DNA of 64,000 nt from Hazenella coriacea (GTDB taxonomy: Bacteria; Bacillota; Bacilli; Thermoactinomycetales; Thermoactinomycetaceae), in contig NZ_SMAG01000001.1 in the NCBI RefSeq assembly GCF_004341825.1, forward strand, positions 124,001-188,000, given 5' to 3'. Position 1 is the stretch's first letter. Each line of letters starts with the position of its first letter. The position numbers were made by a program, and so were the translations under genes. This document shows positions 1-8,802 of the stretch, in pieces. A model generated the notes under the pieces. That model did no database searches. It was not told where the DNA came from and was given only the letters and a program-made list of their open reading frames with translations.

Positions 1-250
1 ATGCAACAATCATTTCTTCCTGTGCAGATACTGTTCCCCACTCTTCCATCTTGGCAACTCCCCCAAAAGGAAGGAGTTGCATGGAATGAATTCGCCAACC
101 ATAAGACCAAGCTGCAGACATATGTCCGAGTTCATGGATAACTACCAATACCATCAAAGTGAGAACTTCAAGAAAATAGCCTGTCCAAATCGCTGAACAG
201 ACTAATAACCAAAATAACGGGTGAATCTGAAACTTAACTTCTTTCCACAT
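1..250 (-). CDS. spoIVFB: SpoIVFB, intramembrane metalloprotease (partial)
   Basis: N-terminal 83 codons of a site-2-protease-like membrane peptidase; the rest lies beyond the window start. The reading frame starts at an ATG (complement of 248-250) and shows a hydrophobic N-terminus followed by the zinc-binding motif HELGH at residues 39-43, the signature of M50 proteases. In Bacillus, SpoIVFB cleaves pro-sigma-K in the outer forespore membrane and is held inactive by SpoIVFA. The spoIVFA stop lies 4 bp upstream of this start, so the two are co-transcribed. Short for a whole gene only because of the window edge. Confidence 0.93.
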   Translation of the reverse strand, partial: MWKEVKFQIHPLFWLLVCSAIWTGYFLEVLTLMVLVVIHELGHMSAAWSYGWRIHSMQLLPFGGVAKMEEWGTVSAQEEMIVA

Positions 251-254
251 CCGT

Positions 255-1031
255 CTATTCAAAAAAGATCACACCTGTCGGATCTATAAACTGTTCATCT
301 TTTTTTAGTGCAATATAAACAAGGGGCTGTCCTTCTTTTTCTCCTACCTTACCGATCGGTTGTTCTTTTTGCACCCAATCTTTCTCTTTGACAGTGATCT
401 CTTGAAGCCAACCATACCAAGTTTCCCGACCATTCCCATGTTGAATGACCACTGTATTTCCTAACCCTTCCTTTTGGCCTGCAAAAATCACCCAACCCTC
501 TGCTGCCGCTCCCACGGGTGACTGTATAGTTGAGCGGATTACAACCCCTTTTCTTTTGTTATCAAATGGGTAGACAATTGTTCCATTGACAGGTGTCCCC
601 CAGCTAATTGAAGTAGCTTTCGGAGCTTCCAGCTTACTCCAAAAAGCAGGTAAAATAGAGGGTGATGTGCCAACTATTTGCTGATACCATTGGGACATTC
701 CTGAGAAGTTAAAATCACGGGTCATCACTTGAACAGTAAATTGTTCTACAGGTCTCATCGTTGGAGAATTGGATTGAAAGACTAAGAATGTAAGTACAAA
801 TAAAAATCCTGCCCCTATAAACTGATAGACCAAGCGACGCTCACGCCTTGACTTCTGTTTGATTCCTTGATTCCAAGGAGCCAGTTCAGATGTGGTTTGA
901 TCTACAAAAGATTTCTCTTCCTTAAACGGCACAGGACCCGATGGCGGGGGCGGAGTTGAAATCCCTTGTTTGATTAAACGAACTTGTTGCTCCCTCCGCT
1001 TCTTAATGTTTTGGCTCCATTCTTCTTTCAC
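255..1031 (-). CDS. spoIVFA: SpoIVFA, regulator of SpoIVFB with degenerate M23 domain
   Basis: 258 residues, near the usual size of SpoIVFA. A charged N-terminal half precedes one membrane segment at about residues 67-86, and the C-terminal part (about 140-258) is a LytM/M23-like fold. The usual second histidine of the catalytic HxH is replaced (WYGWL), so the domain is probably not an active peptidase, as expected for this regulatory family. Known role: tethers and inhibits SpoIVFB and is itself cleaved by SpoIVB during sigma-K activation. It sits directly upstream of spoIVFB and downstream of minD, the normal Bacillus order. Confidence 0.92.
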   Translation of the reverse strand: MKEEWSQNIKKRREQQVRLIKQGISTPPPPSGPVPFKEEKSFVDQTTSELAPWNQGIKQKSRRERRLVYQFIGAGFLFVLTFLVFQSNSPTMRPVEQFTVQVMTRDFNFSGMSQWYQQIVGTSPSILPAFWSKLEAPKATSISWGTPVNGTIVYPFDNKRKGVVIRSTIQSPVGAAAEGWVIFAGQKEGLGNTVVIQHGNGRETWYGWLQEITVKEKDWVQKEQPIGKVGEKEGQPLVYIALKKDEQFIDPTGVIFFE

Positions 1032-1116
1032 TTTTACTTCACCACACTTTGTCCAAGCCTTTTTATCAACATATGTAGGACTGGATGTGGTTATTCTTTT
1101 TAAAAGTTTATATGAT

Positions 1117-1147
1117 AAAAAGGCTACACCTAGAGATGTAGCCTTTT
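1117..1147 (-). terminator. Terminator downstream of minD
   Basis: Stem AAAGGCTACA / TGTAGCCTTT with an 8-nt loop, 8 bp past the minD stop. On the minus strand it is followed by TTTTTATC. It separates minCD from spoIVFAB, although read-through is possible. Confidence 0.75.
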
Positions 1148-1154
1148 CCTATGA

Positions 1155-1949
1155 TTATGCAAACCCTAGCCATTTTTTCATTTTTGTGATAAACCTTTGT
1201 TCTGAGTCTAACACCATTAAAGGAACCATTTCACCTTGAATCCGTCTGGCGATATTCCGATATGCTTTTCCAGCAAGACTAGTATGATCAAATACCGCTG
1301 GTTCGCCTATATTTCCTGCCCGAATCACTTGTTCATCGTCAGGGACCACTCCAAGCAAATCAATAGAGAGCACAGAGACGACTTCGTCAACATCCATCAT
1401 ACCGCCTTGTTTCACCATTTGTTTTTTCATCCGATTCAAAACCAGCTTAGGCGGAACACTGACTTCTTTTTCTAATAGACCAATTACTCTGTCGGCATCT
1501 CGGATTGCTGTATGTTCGGGAGTAGTCACAATAATAGCTTGGTCTGCTCCTGCAACCGCATTCTTAAAGCCCATCTCAATCCCTGCAGGACAATCAATCA
1601 ACACATAGTCAAAATCCTCTTTGAGTTCTGCAACAATCCATCGCAGTTGGTTACTTGACAAAGCAGATTTATCTTTAGTTTGAGCGGCAGGTAATAAAAA
1701 TAGCTCCTCACACCGCTTGTCTTTGATTAATGCTTGTTGGATGCGACACGTCTTTTCAATCACATCTACAAGATCGTACACGATTCTGTTTTCTAATCCC
1801 ATTAATACATCTAGATTTCTCAAACCAATATCTGTATCAATCAAACATACTTTTTTACCTGCTAATGAAAGCGCTGTTCCGATATTAGCAGAAGTGGTAG
1901 ATTTCCCCACTCCTCCTTTACCAGAAGTAATCACGATACTCTCGCCCAT
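1155..1949 (-). CDS. minD: Septum site-determining ATPase MinD
   Basis: 264 residues, typical MinD length. Deviant Walker A KGGVGKST at residues 10-17, a switch region with IDCPAG, and a C-terminal basic amphipathic helix (about 247-264) that acts as the membrane-targeting sequence in this family. MinD binds the membrane as an ATP-dependent dimer and recruits MinC to block FtsZ assembly away from mid-cell. It follows minC by 50 bp and closes the mre-min gene run before a hairpin terminator. Confidence 0.97.
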   Translation of the reverse strand: MGESIVITSGKGGVGKSTTSANIGTALSLAGKKVCLIDTDIGLRNLDVLMGLENRIVYDLVDVIEKTCRIQQALIKDKRCEELFLLPAAQTKDKSALSSNQLRWIVAELKEDFDYVLIDCPAGIEMGFKNAVAGADQAIIVTTPEHTAIRDADRVIGLLEKEVSVPPKLVLNRMKKQMVKQGGMMDVDEVVSVLSIDLLGVVPDDEQVIRAGNIGEPAVFDHTSLAGKAYRNIARRIQGEMVPLMVLDSEQRFITKMKKWLGFA

Positions 1950-1999
1950 TCCTTTCCTCCTTTCCCGAACCTATTTCTATCTGGTGGTTTCTATTCTAT

Positions 2000-2677
2000 T
2001 TACACCCGTTTGGTATGTTCTTTCCACTCTTTTTGCGGGAGCACTTGAGTAATACAATGCAATTTTTCAACAGAAATTTGGTTATTGACTAAATAAGCAA
2101 AACGCATCGAGTTTTCCGATTCATCCCATCGATCAGGAGGTCGAGAGATGATATCAGCAATTCGTAGTTGGGTAGGTCTGAAGATCGAGGCTGCGATCAT
2201 CGCTGATTCGTCTCCTTGACTTCCCGCATGGGCTACCCCACGTAAAGCTCCCATAATATAAATGCTTCCTGTACTTTGCACCATCCCTCCAGGGTTTACA
2301 TCACCAAGTAATAGTAAGCTTCCTTGAAAGTCGAGTACCTGACCTGAGCGAACAGTTCCAGAAAGCATTTGAATGCCCAATTGCTGATCGAGTAGATATG
2401 GAACCCCTTCCGATTCAAATTCTTGGATGATCAAATTTTTACGAATGGAAAAACATTCTCGAACAGCTAGCTCTTCTGGCTTAGTGATTCGACGCTGACC
2501 CAGCTTCACCTGTACATTCATCTTAGGACCATCCCAGATTTGCGAAGCTTGATTGTGTTCCAATTTATGTTTTAATTCATTTAATACCTCAGAAAAGGGG
2601 CGCGAATCATCGAGAAAGAAGAGAAGTCCATTTTTGGTTCCTTTAATGGTTACGCCCGGCTTTAATGCTTTTCCCAT
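2000..2677 (-). CDS. minC: Septum site-determining protein MinC
   Basis: 225 residues. The N-terminal half is the FtsZ-antagonising domain. The C-terminal half (about 120-210) has the glycine-rich beta-helix repeats of MinC, with motifs such as GDVNPGG and GSIYIMGALRG, which bind MinD. Normal length for a Bacillus-type MinC. It lies between mreD and minD, the conserved position. Confidence 0.95.
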   Translation of the reverse strand: MGKALKPGVTIKGTKNGLLFFLDDSRPFSEVLNELKHKLEHNQASQIWDGPKMNVQVKLGQRRITKPEELAVRECFSIRKNLIIQEFESEGVPYLLDQQLGIQMLSGTVRSGQVLDFQGSLLLLGDVNPGGMVQSTGSIYIMGALRGVAHAGSQGDESAMIAASIFRPTQLRIADIISRPPDRWDESENSMRFAYLVNNQISVEKLHCITQVLPQKEWKEHTKRV

Positions 2678-2793
2678 ACGTACGTCACCCCGCCTTAACT
2701 AAATGTTTTCGCTCTTTCCCTTGTTTTTCCTTCTAATGTCAACGCATACCAACGATATGTACCTATTTCATCTCTGAAACAAAGCCCCTGTGA

Positions 2794-3321
2794 TCAGGTA
2801 CGATATAATTGAACAGATTTGTGTTGATATTTGTAGAGAATCCAATGGATGAACAAATAAATGGGATACATCATAATCAGGTTAAAAAAGACAGATGGAA
2901 TGATCGAATTAAATAAGGTTGGGAAGAGTGATTGATTTGTCAAATCAAAAAGGCGCAACCATCCGTAATATAAGCTGAGATGTATCCATTGAGCTAAAAG
3001 AGTTGTCAGTGTGATGACCCATGGAACTGGCGGAAATCGTTTGGCGACCCAACACACTCCAAAAGCTGTCCAAATCGTAGTGAAAGTGTAGATTCCGATC
3101 GCTGGACCATAGATCAAGTCATAAAACAATCCAAATCCCAAGCTATAGAAAAAAACTTCCCGTTTCTGCAAATATAAAGAAAGAAGAATCATGCCATTAA
3201 AAACAAGTTGCGAAACAACTACATAAGAACTCCCCATCGATTGCGGAAGCATAAGTTGTAATAGAGATCCTTCCAAAATAAAAAGAAAGAAGAGAAAACC
3301 GACGAAAATAAAGTGCATCAT
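2794..3321 (-). CDS. mreD: Rod shape-determining protein MreD
   Basis: 175 residues with five to six hydrophobic segments and almost no soluble loops, the MreD pattern. Its start overlaps the mreC stop by 4 bp, indicating translational coupling. Known role: integral membrane partner of MreB/MreC in the elongasome, linking cytoskeleton to cell-wall synthesis. Recognition rests on size, topology and position, since MreD sequences diverge strongly. Confidence 0.9.
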   Translation of the reverse strand: MMHFIFVGFLFFLFILEGSLLQLMLPQSMGSSYVVVSQLVFNGMILLSLYLQKREVFFYSLGFGLFYDLIYGPAIGIYTFTTIWTAFGVCWVAKRFPPVPWVITLTTLLAQWIHLSLYYGWLRLFDLTNQSLFPTLFNSIIPSVFFNLIMMYPIYLFIHWILYKYQHKSVQLYRT

Positions 3322-4205
3322 CGCTTTTCCCCTCCGGTTTGGACTTTCGTCTGTTTTTGATGTTGGCTTAGCTGAAGCTTTGTCGGATCATTCACTACTA
3401 ACACATAATCGAGTCGTTCAAAGTGAGCTGCTGGCTTTACAAAAACTTTCTGGTCCACACCTGTTTCTCCAATCTCTACTCGCTCTACTGTCCCAATGAG
3501 TAAATCGCCTGTATAAACATCGGATAACCCTGAGGTAACCACAAGCTGACCTTTTTCAGGTCGAGCGGAAGCAGGAATTTTATTCATGATTAAGGAATTA
3601 CTCTCAGCATGAAATCCTTCAATAATTCCCAAGGTTTCTTGCTTGTCTTTTTGAATCACGGCTGCAATGCCCGGATTACTCGCCCCATTTCCCGCATCCG
3701 TCAACAATTGAATATCTGCCATATGGTCTGTAACTGCCTGAACTCTACCAATAAGTCCTTGTGAAGTGATAATAGGCATTCTAGGCAATACTCCATCTTT
3801 AGCTCCACGATTTATCACAACCCGATTATTCCATCGGTTGGGACTCCGATATGCAACCCGAGCCGAAATATACTGAATCGACTTTTCTTCTTGATAACCA
3901 ATCAGTCGTTTCAATTGCTCATTTTCTTGTTCGAGCTTATTTACTTTCACTTCTAATTGATCTCTTTCCGCTTTCTGCTCCAAGGACATAGCAAATTCTT
4001 TCGATTCTGTAGAAAATAAAGATAGAAAATCATATGTAGAAGTGTAAAAAAAACCTTGGATAAACACAAATCCATTTTTCAGCCAACCTTCAGGTCCCTT
4101 CATTTCTCCTTGGTTCCCTTTTGTCATTCCTACAGAAATAAATAGAAGGATTACAGACAACAATAGAAACAAGATGCGGCGTTGGAACTTCGGACGTTCA
4201 AACAT
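3318..4205 (-). CDS. mreC: Rod shape-determining protein MreC
   Basis: 295 residues. One N-terminal membrane anchor at about residues 10-27, a coiled coil at about 70-105, then the two-barrel extracellular MreC domain with motifs such as NRGAKDGV and TSGLSDVY. A charged, glutamine-rich tail ends the protein. MreC is the bitopic scaffold of the elongation machinery. It starts 7 bp after mreB and overlaps mreD by 4 bp, so mreBCD form one transcription unit. Confidence 0.95.
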   Translation of the reverse strand: MFERPKFQRRILFLLLSVILLFISVGMTKGNQGEMKGPEGWLKNGFVFIQGFFYTSTYDFLSLFSTESKEFAMSLEQKAERDQLEVKVNKLEQENEQLKRLIGYQEEKSIQYISARVAYRSPNRWNNRVVINRGAKDGVLPRMPIITSQGLIGRVQAVTDHMADIQLLTDAGNGASNPGIAAVIQKDKQETLGIIEGFHAESNSLIMNKIPASARPEKGQLVVTSGLSDVYTGDLLIGTVERVEIGETGVDQKVFVKPAAHFERLDYVLVVNDPTKLQLSQHQKQTKVQTGGEKR

Positions 4206-4211
4206 AATAAA

Positions 4212-5255
4212 TCACCAAAACCTCCGCCGTTTAAATAGGAATGACTCAGTGGTTGGTTTGAAAAGATGAATATGTTCCAAGGCCATTCCTGTACCAATCG
4301 CTACGCAATCAAGTGCATTTTCGGCGACAATGACAGGCATCTTGGTTTCATCACTCAATCGTTGATCTAACTTCCTTAACAACGCACCACCACCTGTTAA
4401 AACAATTCCTTTTTCTAAAATATCAGCTGCTAACTCAGGTGGAGTTTGTTCCAAGGTTTGTTTTACTGATTCTATAATGGCATCCACAGTTTCTTCAAGT
4501 GCTTCTGTGATCTCTTTAGAAGTGATCATTAAGTTTCTAGGAAGACCCGAAATTAAATCCCTTCCACGAATCTCTTTCTCAATCTCTTCTTCTAGAGGAC
4601 TCGCAGAGCCAATCTCCATTTTAAGCATTTCAGATGTCCGTTCACCGATCAAGAGATTATGTTTTCTCTTAATGTATTGAATAATTGCCTCATCCATTTT
4701 ATCACCAGCAACTCGAAGCGAATGACTCAGTACAATGCCTCCTAGAGAAATGACTGCAACTTCAGTGGTCCCTCCACCAATATCAACTATCATATTCCCC
4801 ATCGGTTCCCAAACAGGAAGCCCTGCTCCAATCGCTGCTGCAAAAGGCTCTTCAATCGTATAGGCTTCTTTTGCTCCAGCACGTAAAGTAGCTTGTTCTA
4901 CAGCTCGTTTCTCCAACTGAGTAACTCCTGAAGGGATACAAACCATCACATTGGGACGCCGTGGTAAATACATACGTTTTTCAGTTGCTTGCTCAATAAA
5001 ATAATCGATCATCGTCTGGGTTGTATCAAAGTCAGCAATCACACCATCTTGCATAGGACGGATGGCTACGATATTTCCAGGCGTTCGACCGATCATTTGT
5101 TTGGCAACGTCTCCTACTGCTTTGATCTCTTCAGTGTTCTTATCAAATGCCACAACAGAAGGCTCCCGGACAACAATCCCTTGCCCTTTCACAAAGACAA
5201 GTGTATTCGCTGTTCCGAGATCGATTCCCATATCTCGAGTAAAACCTTTAAACAT
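4212..5255 (-). CDS. mreB: Rod shape-determining actin homologue MreB
   Basis: 347 residues, full length. Phosphate-1 motif DLGTANT at residues 12-18, phosphate-2 DIGGGTTE and the adenosine motif LTGGGALL near the C-terminus are all present. A GGGGG-type ribosome binding site precedes the ATG. MreB polymerises under the membrane and directs lateral wall synthesis. In Bacillus relatives radC lies directly upstream; here a 1.7 kb insertion separates them (see the radC remnant and streptogramin lyase). Confidence 0.97.
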   Translation of the reverse strand: MFKGFTRDMGIDLGTANTLVFVKGQGIVVREPSVVAFDKNTEEIKAVGDVAKQMIGRTPGNIVAIRPMQDGVIADFDTTQTMIDYFIEQATEKRMYLPRRPNVMVCIPSGVTQLEKRAVEQATLRAGAKEAYTIEEPFAAAIGAGLPVWEPMGNMIVDIGGGTTEVAVISLGGIVLSHSLRVAGDKMDEAIIQYIKRKHNLLIGERTSEMLKMEIGSASPLEEEIEKEIRGRDLISGLPRNLMITSKEITEALEETVDAIIESVKQTLEQTPPELAADILEKGIVLTGGGALLRKLDQRLSDETKMPVIVAENALDCVAIGTGMALEHIHLFKPTTESFLFKRRRFW

Positions 5256-5339
5256 GATGAAAAACCCCCTTCCGCTAAATCTCTAATGTGTAGAGTTGAA
5301 CAAATCAATTTTATTTGAAATACCATCCTCTAAGATGTC

Positions 5340-5476
5340 TAAGATTAGCCCTGTTTCTTTCATTCTATAGTAGGTCTAGTCTTGGATCATTCGATGATCA
5401 ACTCGTTCAATTTCTAAATACTGTTAAGTTTTCATTAAACGTTCTGTCATATCTAAGTCTTCTCGACTCAGTGATC
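5340..5476 (-). pseudogene. Decayed duplicate of the radC 3' end
   Basis: Minus-strand translation gives SREDLDMTERLMKT, a stop, QYLEIERVDHRMIQD, a stop, then TYYRMKETGLILD. This tracks the C-terminus of the intact RadC encoded at 7023-7730 (SREDLEVTERLVEAG...VDHLIIGDQ...TYYSMKEKGLILD) almost residue by residue. Nucleotide similarity is obvious over about 130 bp against 7036-7170. Two in-frame stops show it is dead. It lies just upstream of mreB, exactly where the radC 3' end sits in Bacillus, so it is probably the original radC tail displaced by the insertion. Confidence 0.88.
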
Positions 5477-5507
5477 AGATTAATTATGTTTGATTTTTAT
5501 GTTTTGA

Positions 5508-5942
5508 TCAAACTTTTTCGAAATACCTTTTTTCTCTTTGTTTGTTTAAATCTTTGTTAAATCGTTTCAGGCTCATAAAATGGACGCGTCCTCTCTTGAG
5601 GTCTAATAATACTAACTCTATCTCGTGTGTCCATACACCTATTCTACATCCAATCCAATTTTCTTTAAAGGTGTTATTATAGCTTTGAATTACAGTTTGA
5701 TTAATAATAACGGACAAACACCCAACTAATAGAAAATAAAAAGAGTCCATATTGAAAAAGGAATCATCGAAATGGACCCAACATTTGTATAAATTTTTTT
5801 TTAAGGAATTGCTTTTGAAACCATGTAGCTGAATGATGGATTTCACTGCTTGATAAGGGTAAGAGAACTTTGCCCTAAAGTCTCCATTCTTGCTATCATA
5901 ATAAGGGTACTCGCCAACTATAATATTCGGCACAATACACAC
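5508..5942 (-). CDS. Uncharacterised 144-residue ORF in the insertion
   Basis: Open frame of 144 codons between the streptogramin lyase gene and the radC remnant. I recognise no family. The translation is rich in Asn, Phe, Lys and Tyr, has one possible hydrophobic stretch at about residues 68-86, and ends in a basic tail. It is notably AT-rich. It could be a small accessory gene carried with the lyase, or non-coding DNA open by chance; no convincing ribosome binding site was seen. Confidence 0.3.
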   Translation of the reverse strand: MCIVPNIIVGEYPYYDSKNGDFRAKFSYPYQAVKSIIQLHGFKSNSLKKNLYKCWVHFDDSFFNMDSFYFLLVGCLSVIINQTVIQSYNNTFKENWIGCRIGVWTHEIELVLLDLKRGRVHFMSLKRFNKDLNKQREKRYFEKV

Positions 5943-5946
5943 CTTT

Positions 5947-6834
5947 TTATGAGTTATTTCTAATATGACCTATTTTATTACACTCTAATGCAAACCAGAC
6001 ATCCCCATTTGGGTCACATGCGATACCATGTGGTTCTGCTGATGATGTCGGAATTTTATACTCATTAATTTTCCCATCAATAACAGAAATTTGACCAATT
6101 TTATTTGCTCCCCATTCAGTAAACCACATTTCATCATTCTTTCCCGCAGTAATAGCGTGTGGACGTGAATTTGGAGTGGGAATATCATACTCTCTAATCT
6201 CCCCATCAGTAGTGATTCGACCTATTTTATTGCCCAAAATTTCGACAAACCAGAGTGCACCATCGTTACCATTAGTGATACCTACTGGAGCTGCTGCATG
6301 TGTTGGTAGAGGATATTCCGTTAACTTTCCTGTATTCGTAATCCTTCCAATTGAATTATTTTGGTTCTCCGTAAACCAGAGGGCGTTATCTGAACCTAAA
6401 GTAATAAAAGCAGGATAAGATCCCTTATTTGGCAGGTCATATTCATGAATAGCACCATCAGCCGTCAACTTTCCTATACGGTTTCCATTCATTTGAGTAA
6501 ACCATATTTCGCCATTTAGACCTTCAGTTATTCCGTAAGGTCCTGAATCAGGCTGCGGCAATGAATATTCTATAAAATCACCTTTTATTGTAAGTTTCCC
6601 TATTTTATTAGAGCCATTCTCTGTAAACCATATCTCACCACGGGAAGAAACAGTTAAGCACATCACTTTAGCGTTAGGAGTGGGAACTGTAAACTCCTTT
6701 ATCCTACCATTTTGATCTATACAGCTGATTTTGTTTGCTTTATGTTGAGTAAACCATACATTTCCGTCTTTTGCTGAAGCTATGCCATAAGGCCCAGAGT
6801 TAGCTCTCGCAATTACAAATTCTGTTATATTCAT
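5947..6834 (-). CDS. vgb: Virginiamycin B lyase (streptogramin B lyase), Vgb family
   Basis: 295 residues from the preferred ATG; the frame is open further to a GTG at 6912, but the extra 26 residues have no counterpart in Vgb and no ribosome binding site, whereas an AGAGGGGG element precedes the ATG. Seven repeats of the type GPYGI...G.IWFTE....NKIGRI form a seven-bladed beta-propeller. The Vgb active-site motifs RPHAI, AEPHGI and WFALEC are all present near the C-terminus, matching the histidine and glutamate residues used in metal-dependent ring opening. Known reaction: linearises the streptogramin B depsipeptide by an elimination, giving resistance. Inserted between radC and mreB. Confidence 0.9.
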   Translation of the reverse strand: MNITEFVIARANSGPYGIASAKDGNVWFTQHKANKISCIDQNGRIKEFTVPTPNAKVMCLTVSSRGEIWFTENGSNKIGKLTIKGDFIEYSLPQPDSGPYGITEGLNGEIWFTQMNGNRIGKLTADGAIHEYDLPNKGSYPAFITLGSDNALWFTENQNNSIGRITNTGKLTEYPLPTHAAAPVGITNGNDGALWFVEILGNKIGRITTDGEIREYDIPTPNSRPHAITAGKNDEMWFTEWGANKIGQISVIDGKINEYKIPTSSAEPHGIACDPNGDVWFALECNKIGHIRNNS

Positions 6835-7022
6835 ATTTATACTAGATTCCCCCTCTTTTTGTTTAATTGATTTATCCAACCGTTTCGTCTCTTTATTAAA
6901 AATCCCCTCCACTGTGTTTAACTACATTGTATAGGGTAGAGGGGATGACTCGAATTTAATTTAGGGGCTAAATAGCATGGTTTTAGTCATTTTCAATTAT
7001 CTATTCTTTGATGAGACCGGTT

Positions 7023-7730
7023 TTATCGATCCAATATCAGCCCTTTTTCTTTCATGCTATAGTATGTCTGATCTCCGATAATGAGATGATCAACGAGCTC
7101 AATCCCTAGGAGATCTCCTGCTTCCACTAAACGTTCTGTCACTTCTAAATCCTCCCGGCTTGGGGTTGGATCTCCACTTGGATGATTATGTACACAAATG
7201 ATTCCTGCTGAACTTCGATGAATAGCGGCTTTAAACACTTCTCTAGGATGTACTACAGACGCATTTAAGCTTCCTTTGAATATACATTGCTTATCCACAA
7301 CTTGAAACTTAGTATTCAAAAACAAACAAATAAAATGCTCTTGTTGTAAATACCTTAATTCATCCATCACCAATTGAGCTGCATCACTTGGTTGGCGAAT
7401 GGCAGGGCGTTCATCAGGTAAAGCTCTAGAAATTCGTCGTCCCAACTCTACTCCAGCCAACACTTGAATCGCCTTTGCTGAACCAATCCCAGGAATTTTT
7501 ATTAATTCTTGGATTTCCGTTTGGGTGAGCCCCTTCAATCCACCTGTATAGTGAAGTAATCGCTGGGCGAGTTGCATGACAGATTCTCCTGTTCGACCTG
7601 TTCGTAAGAGGATTGCAATGAGTTCAGCATTAGATAATTGTTCTCTCCCCACTTGAATCATTCGTTCCCGAGGTCGCTCTTGTTCAGGAAGATCTTTGAT
7701 TAACACTGCACCTTCTTTATATTCTTCCAC
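7023..7730 (-). CDS. radC: RadC family JAB-domain protein
   Basis: 235 residues. N-terminal helix-hairpin-helix-like region (about 1-105) followed by the JAB/MPN metalloprotease-like domain with the signature HNHPSGDPTPS around residues 180-190. Its function is uncertain; the DNA-repair name is historical. It follows maf as in Bacillus. The gene is intact, but a second, decayed copy of its last ~45 codons lies at 5340-5476 next to mreB, implying that this locus was rearranged. Confidence 0.95.
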   Translation of the reverse strand: MEEYKEGAVLIKDLPEQERPRERMIQVGREQLSNAELIAILLRTGRTGESVMQLAQRLLHYTGGLKGLTQTEIQELIKIPGIGSAKAIQVLAGVELGRRISRALPDERPAIRQPSDAAQLVMDELRYLQQEHFICLFLNTKFQVVDKQCIFKGSLNASVVHPREVFKAAIHRSSAGIICVHNHPSGDPTPSREDLEVTERLVEAGDLLGIELVDHLIIGDQTYYSMKEKGLILDR

Positions 7731-7803
7731 TGCTCGTTCCCCTCTCCAGTCTGATTCTATTCACCCGGACGAGGAGACTAGTTGTTTTCATCAATGAAGA
7801 GTC

Positions 7804-8421
7804 CTACACTCCAGATGAACGAGCACTTTCACCAGTTATTGAAAATCCTATTTGTTCAAGCATTTCATCTAAAAGAGAGAGTGACATTCCTACTACATTA
7901 AAATAACAGCCGCTAATTTTCTCAATTAAAACAGCCCCTTTTCCTTGAATACCATAAGCTCCTGCTTTATCTAAAGGATCACCAGTCTCAACATACCTGC
8001 GGATCTTGTCCTGTGAAAGAGGACGCATTGTAACCTCTGTCATTCGGTGGGCCACCTGCTGATTTTGCATGAATCCTTCGTTGATATGAATAACAGAAAT
8101 CCCAGTAAATACTTGGTGTTTCTTGCCTTGTAATTGTTGTAGCATGTCCATTGCTTCTTGTTCATCTTTAGGCTTTCCAAGGACTTTACCATCTAGAACC
8201 ACAATGGTATCAGCACCTATGACTAACGCATTTTCACACTGATTAGCCACAGCCACTGCTTTCCGATTCGCTAACTGTTCAACAAGTAAATCAGGGGTAA
8301 GCTCTTCTTCTACATTTTCATCTACTTGACTCACTTGTACGCGAAAAGGAACACCAAGTTGAGTTAGCATTTCTTGTCGCCGTGGTGAACCAGAAGCGAG
8401 GACAATCTCTAGTTTCTTCAC
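7804..8421 (-). CDS. maf: Maf family nucleoside triphosphate pyrophosphatase
   Basis: The GTG start at 8421 is chosen because AAGGAAGGTGG lies just upstream and the family begins at the LASGSPRRQEML motif; the longer frame to 8466 adds 15 atypical residues. About 205 residues. Motifs LASGSPRR, the QVDENVEE segment, ADTIVVLDG and GAYGIQGKGAVLI are all Maf hallmarks. Known role: house-cleaning hydrolysis of non-canonical or methylated nucleotides; in Bacillus also linked to septum arrest in competence. It sits between spoIIB-like and radC as in Bacillus. Confidence 0.95.
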   Translation of the reverse strand: MKKLEIVLASGSPRRQEMLTQLGVPFRVQVSQVDENVEEELTPDLLVEQLANRKAVAVANQCENALVIGADTIVVLDGKVLGKPKDEQEAMDMLQQLQGKKHQVFTGISVIHINEGFMQNQQVAHRMTEVTMRPLSQDKIRRYVETGDPLDKAGAYGIQGKGAVLIEKISGCYFNVVGMSLSLLDEMLEQIGFSITGESARSSGV

Positions 8422-8624
8422 AGTTCCACCTTCCTTGAGGTAACCATTTACAATTAGTATCACCATTTTGTGTCACTACATGATGGAGAGTGTAGATTTC
8501 TTGGTTTTATGCATTTCCCAGTCATGGTATTTTAAAAAACCAAGCTACGATCTATGGGTTCATTATAGCACATATGTTCGACTGCACAAAAATATGTCAC
8601 TCTAAGAAGTTAGGTAAGATCGAC

Positions 8625-8660
8625 AAGTAAAAAAGCACCATCACGTTGTGAAGGCGCTTT
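8625..8660 (-). terminator. Terminator downstream of the spoIIB-like gene
   Basis: Imperfect stem AAAGCGCCTTCAC / GTGATGGTGCTTT with a short loop, followed on the minus strand by TTTTTTACTTG. It lies about 140 bp past the stop of the SPOR-domain gene. The rest of the 8422-8802 gap shows no gene; the maf-radC promoter should lie here but I could not assign one. Confidence 0.6.
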
Positions 8661-8802
8661 GTTTTCTTTGTATCAACATCTTCAGTTTAGCAAATAAACC
8701 AACTATCAACAAGGAAAAATTCAACATTTTGTAAACATTCGAAGCGCTTGTTTAGAAACTTCTCTCTAGAATTTCCAACGAATCAACATCACTTCGATCA
8801 TT

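Noticed and set aside
6835-6912. 26-codon extension of the streptogramin lyase from a GTG
   Set aside because: No ribosome binding site at the GTG and no match to the family's N-terminus; the ATG at 6834 is preferred, with some doubt because its spacing is long.
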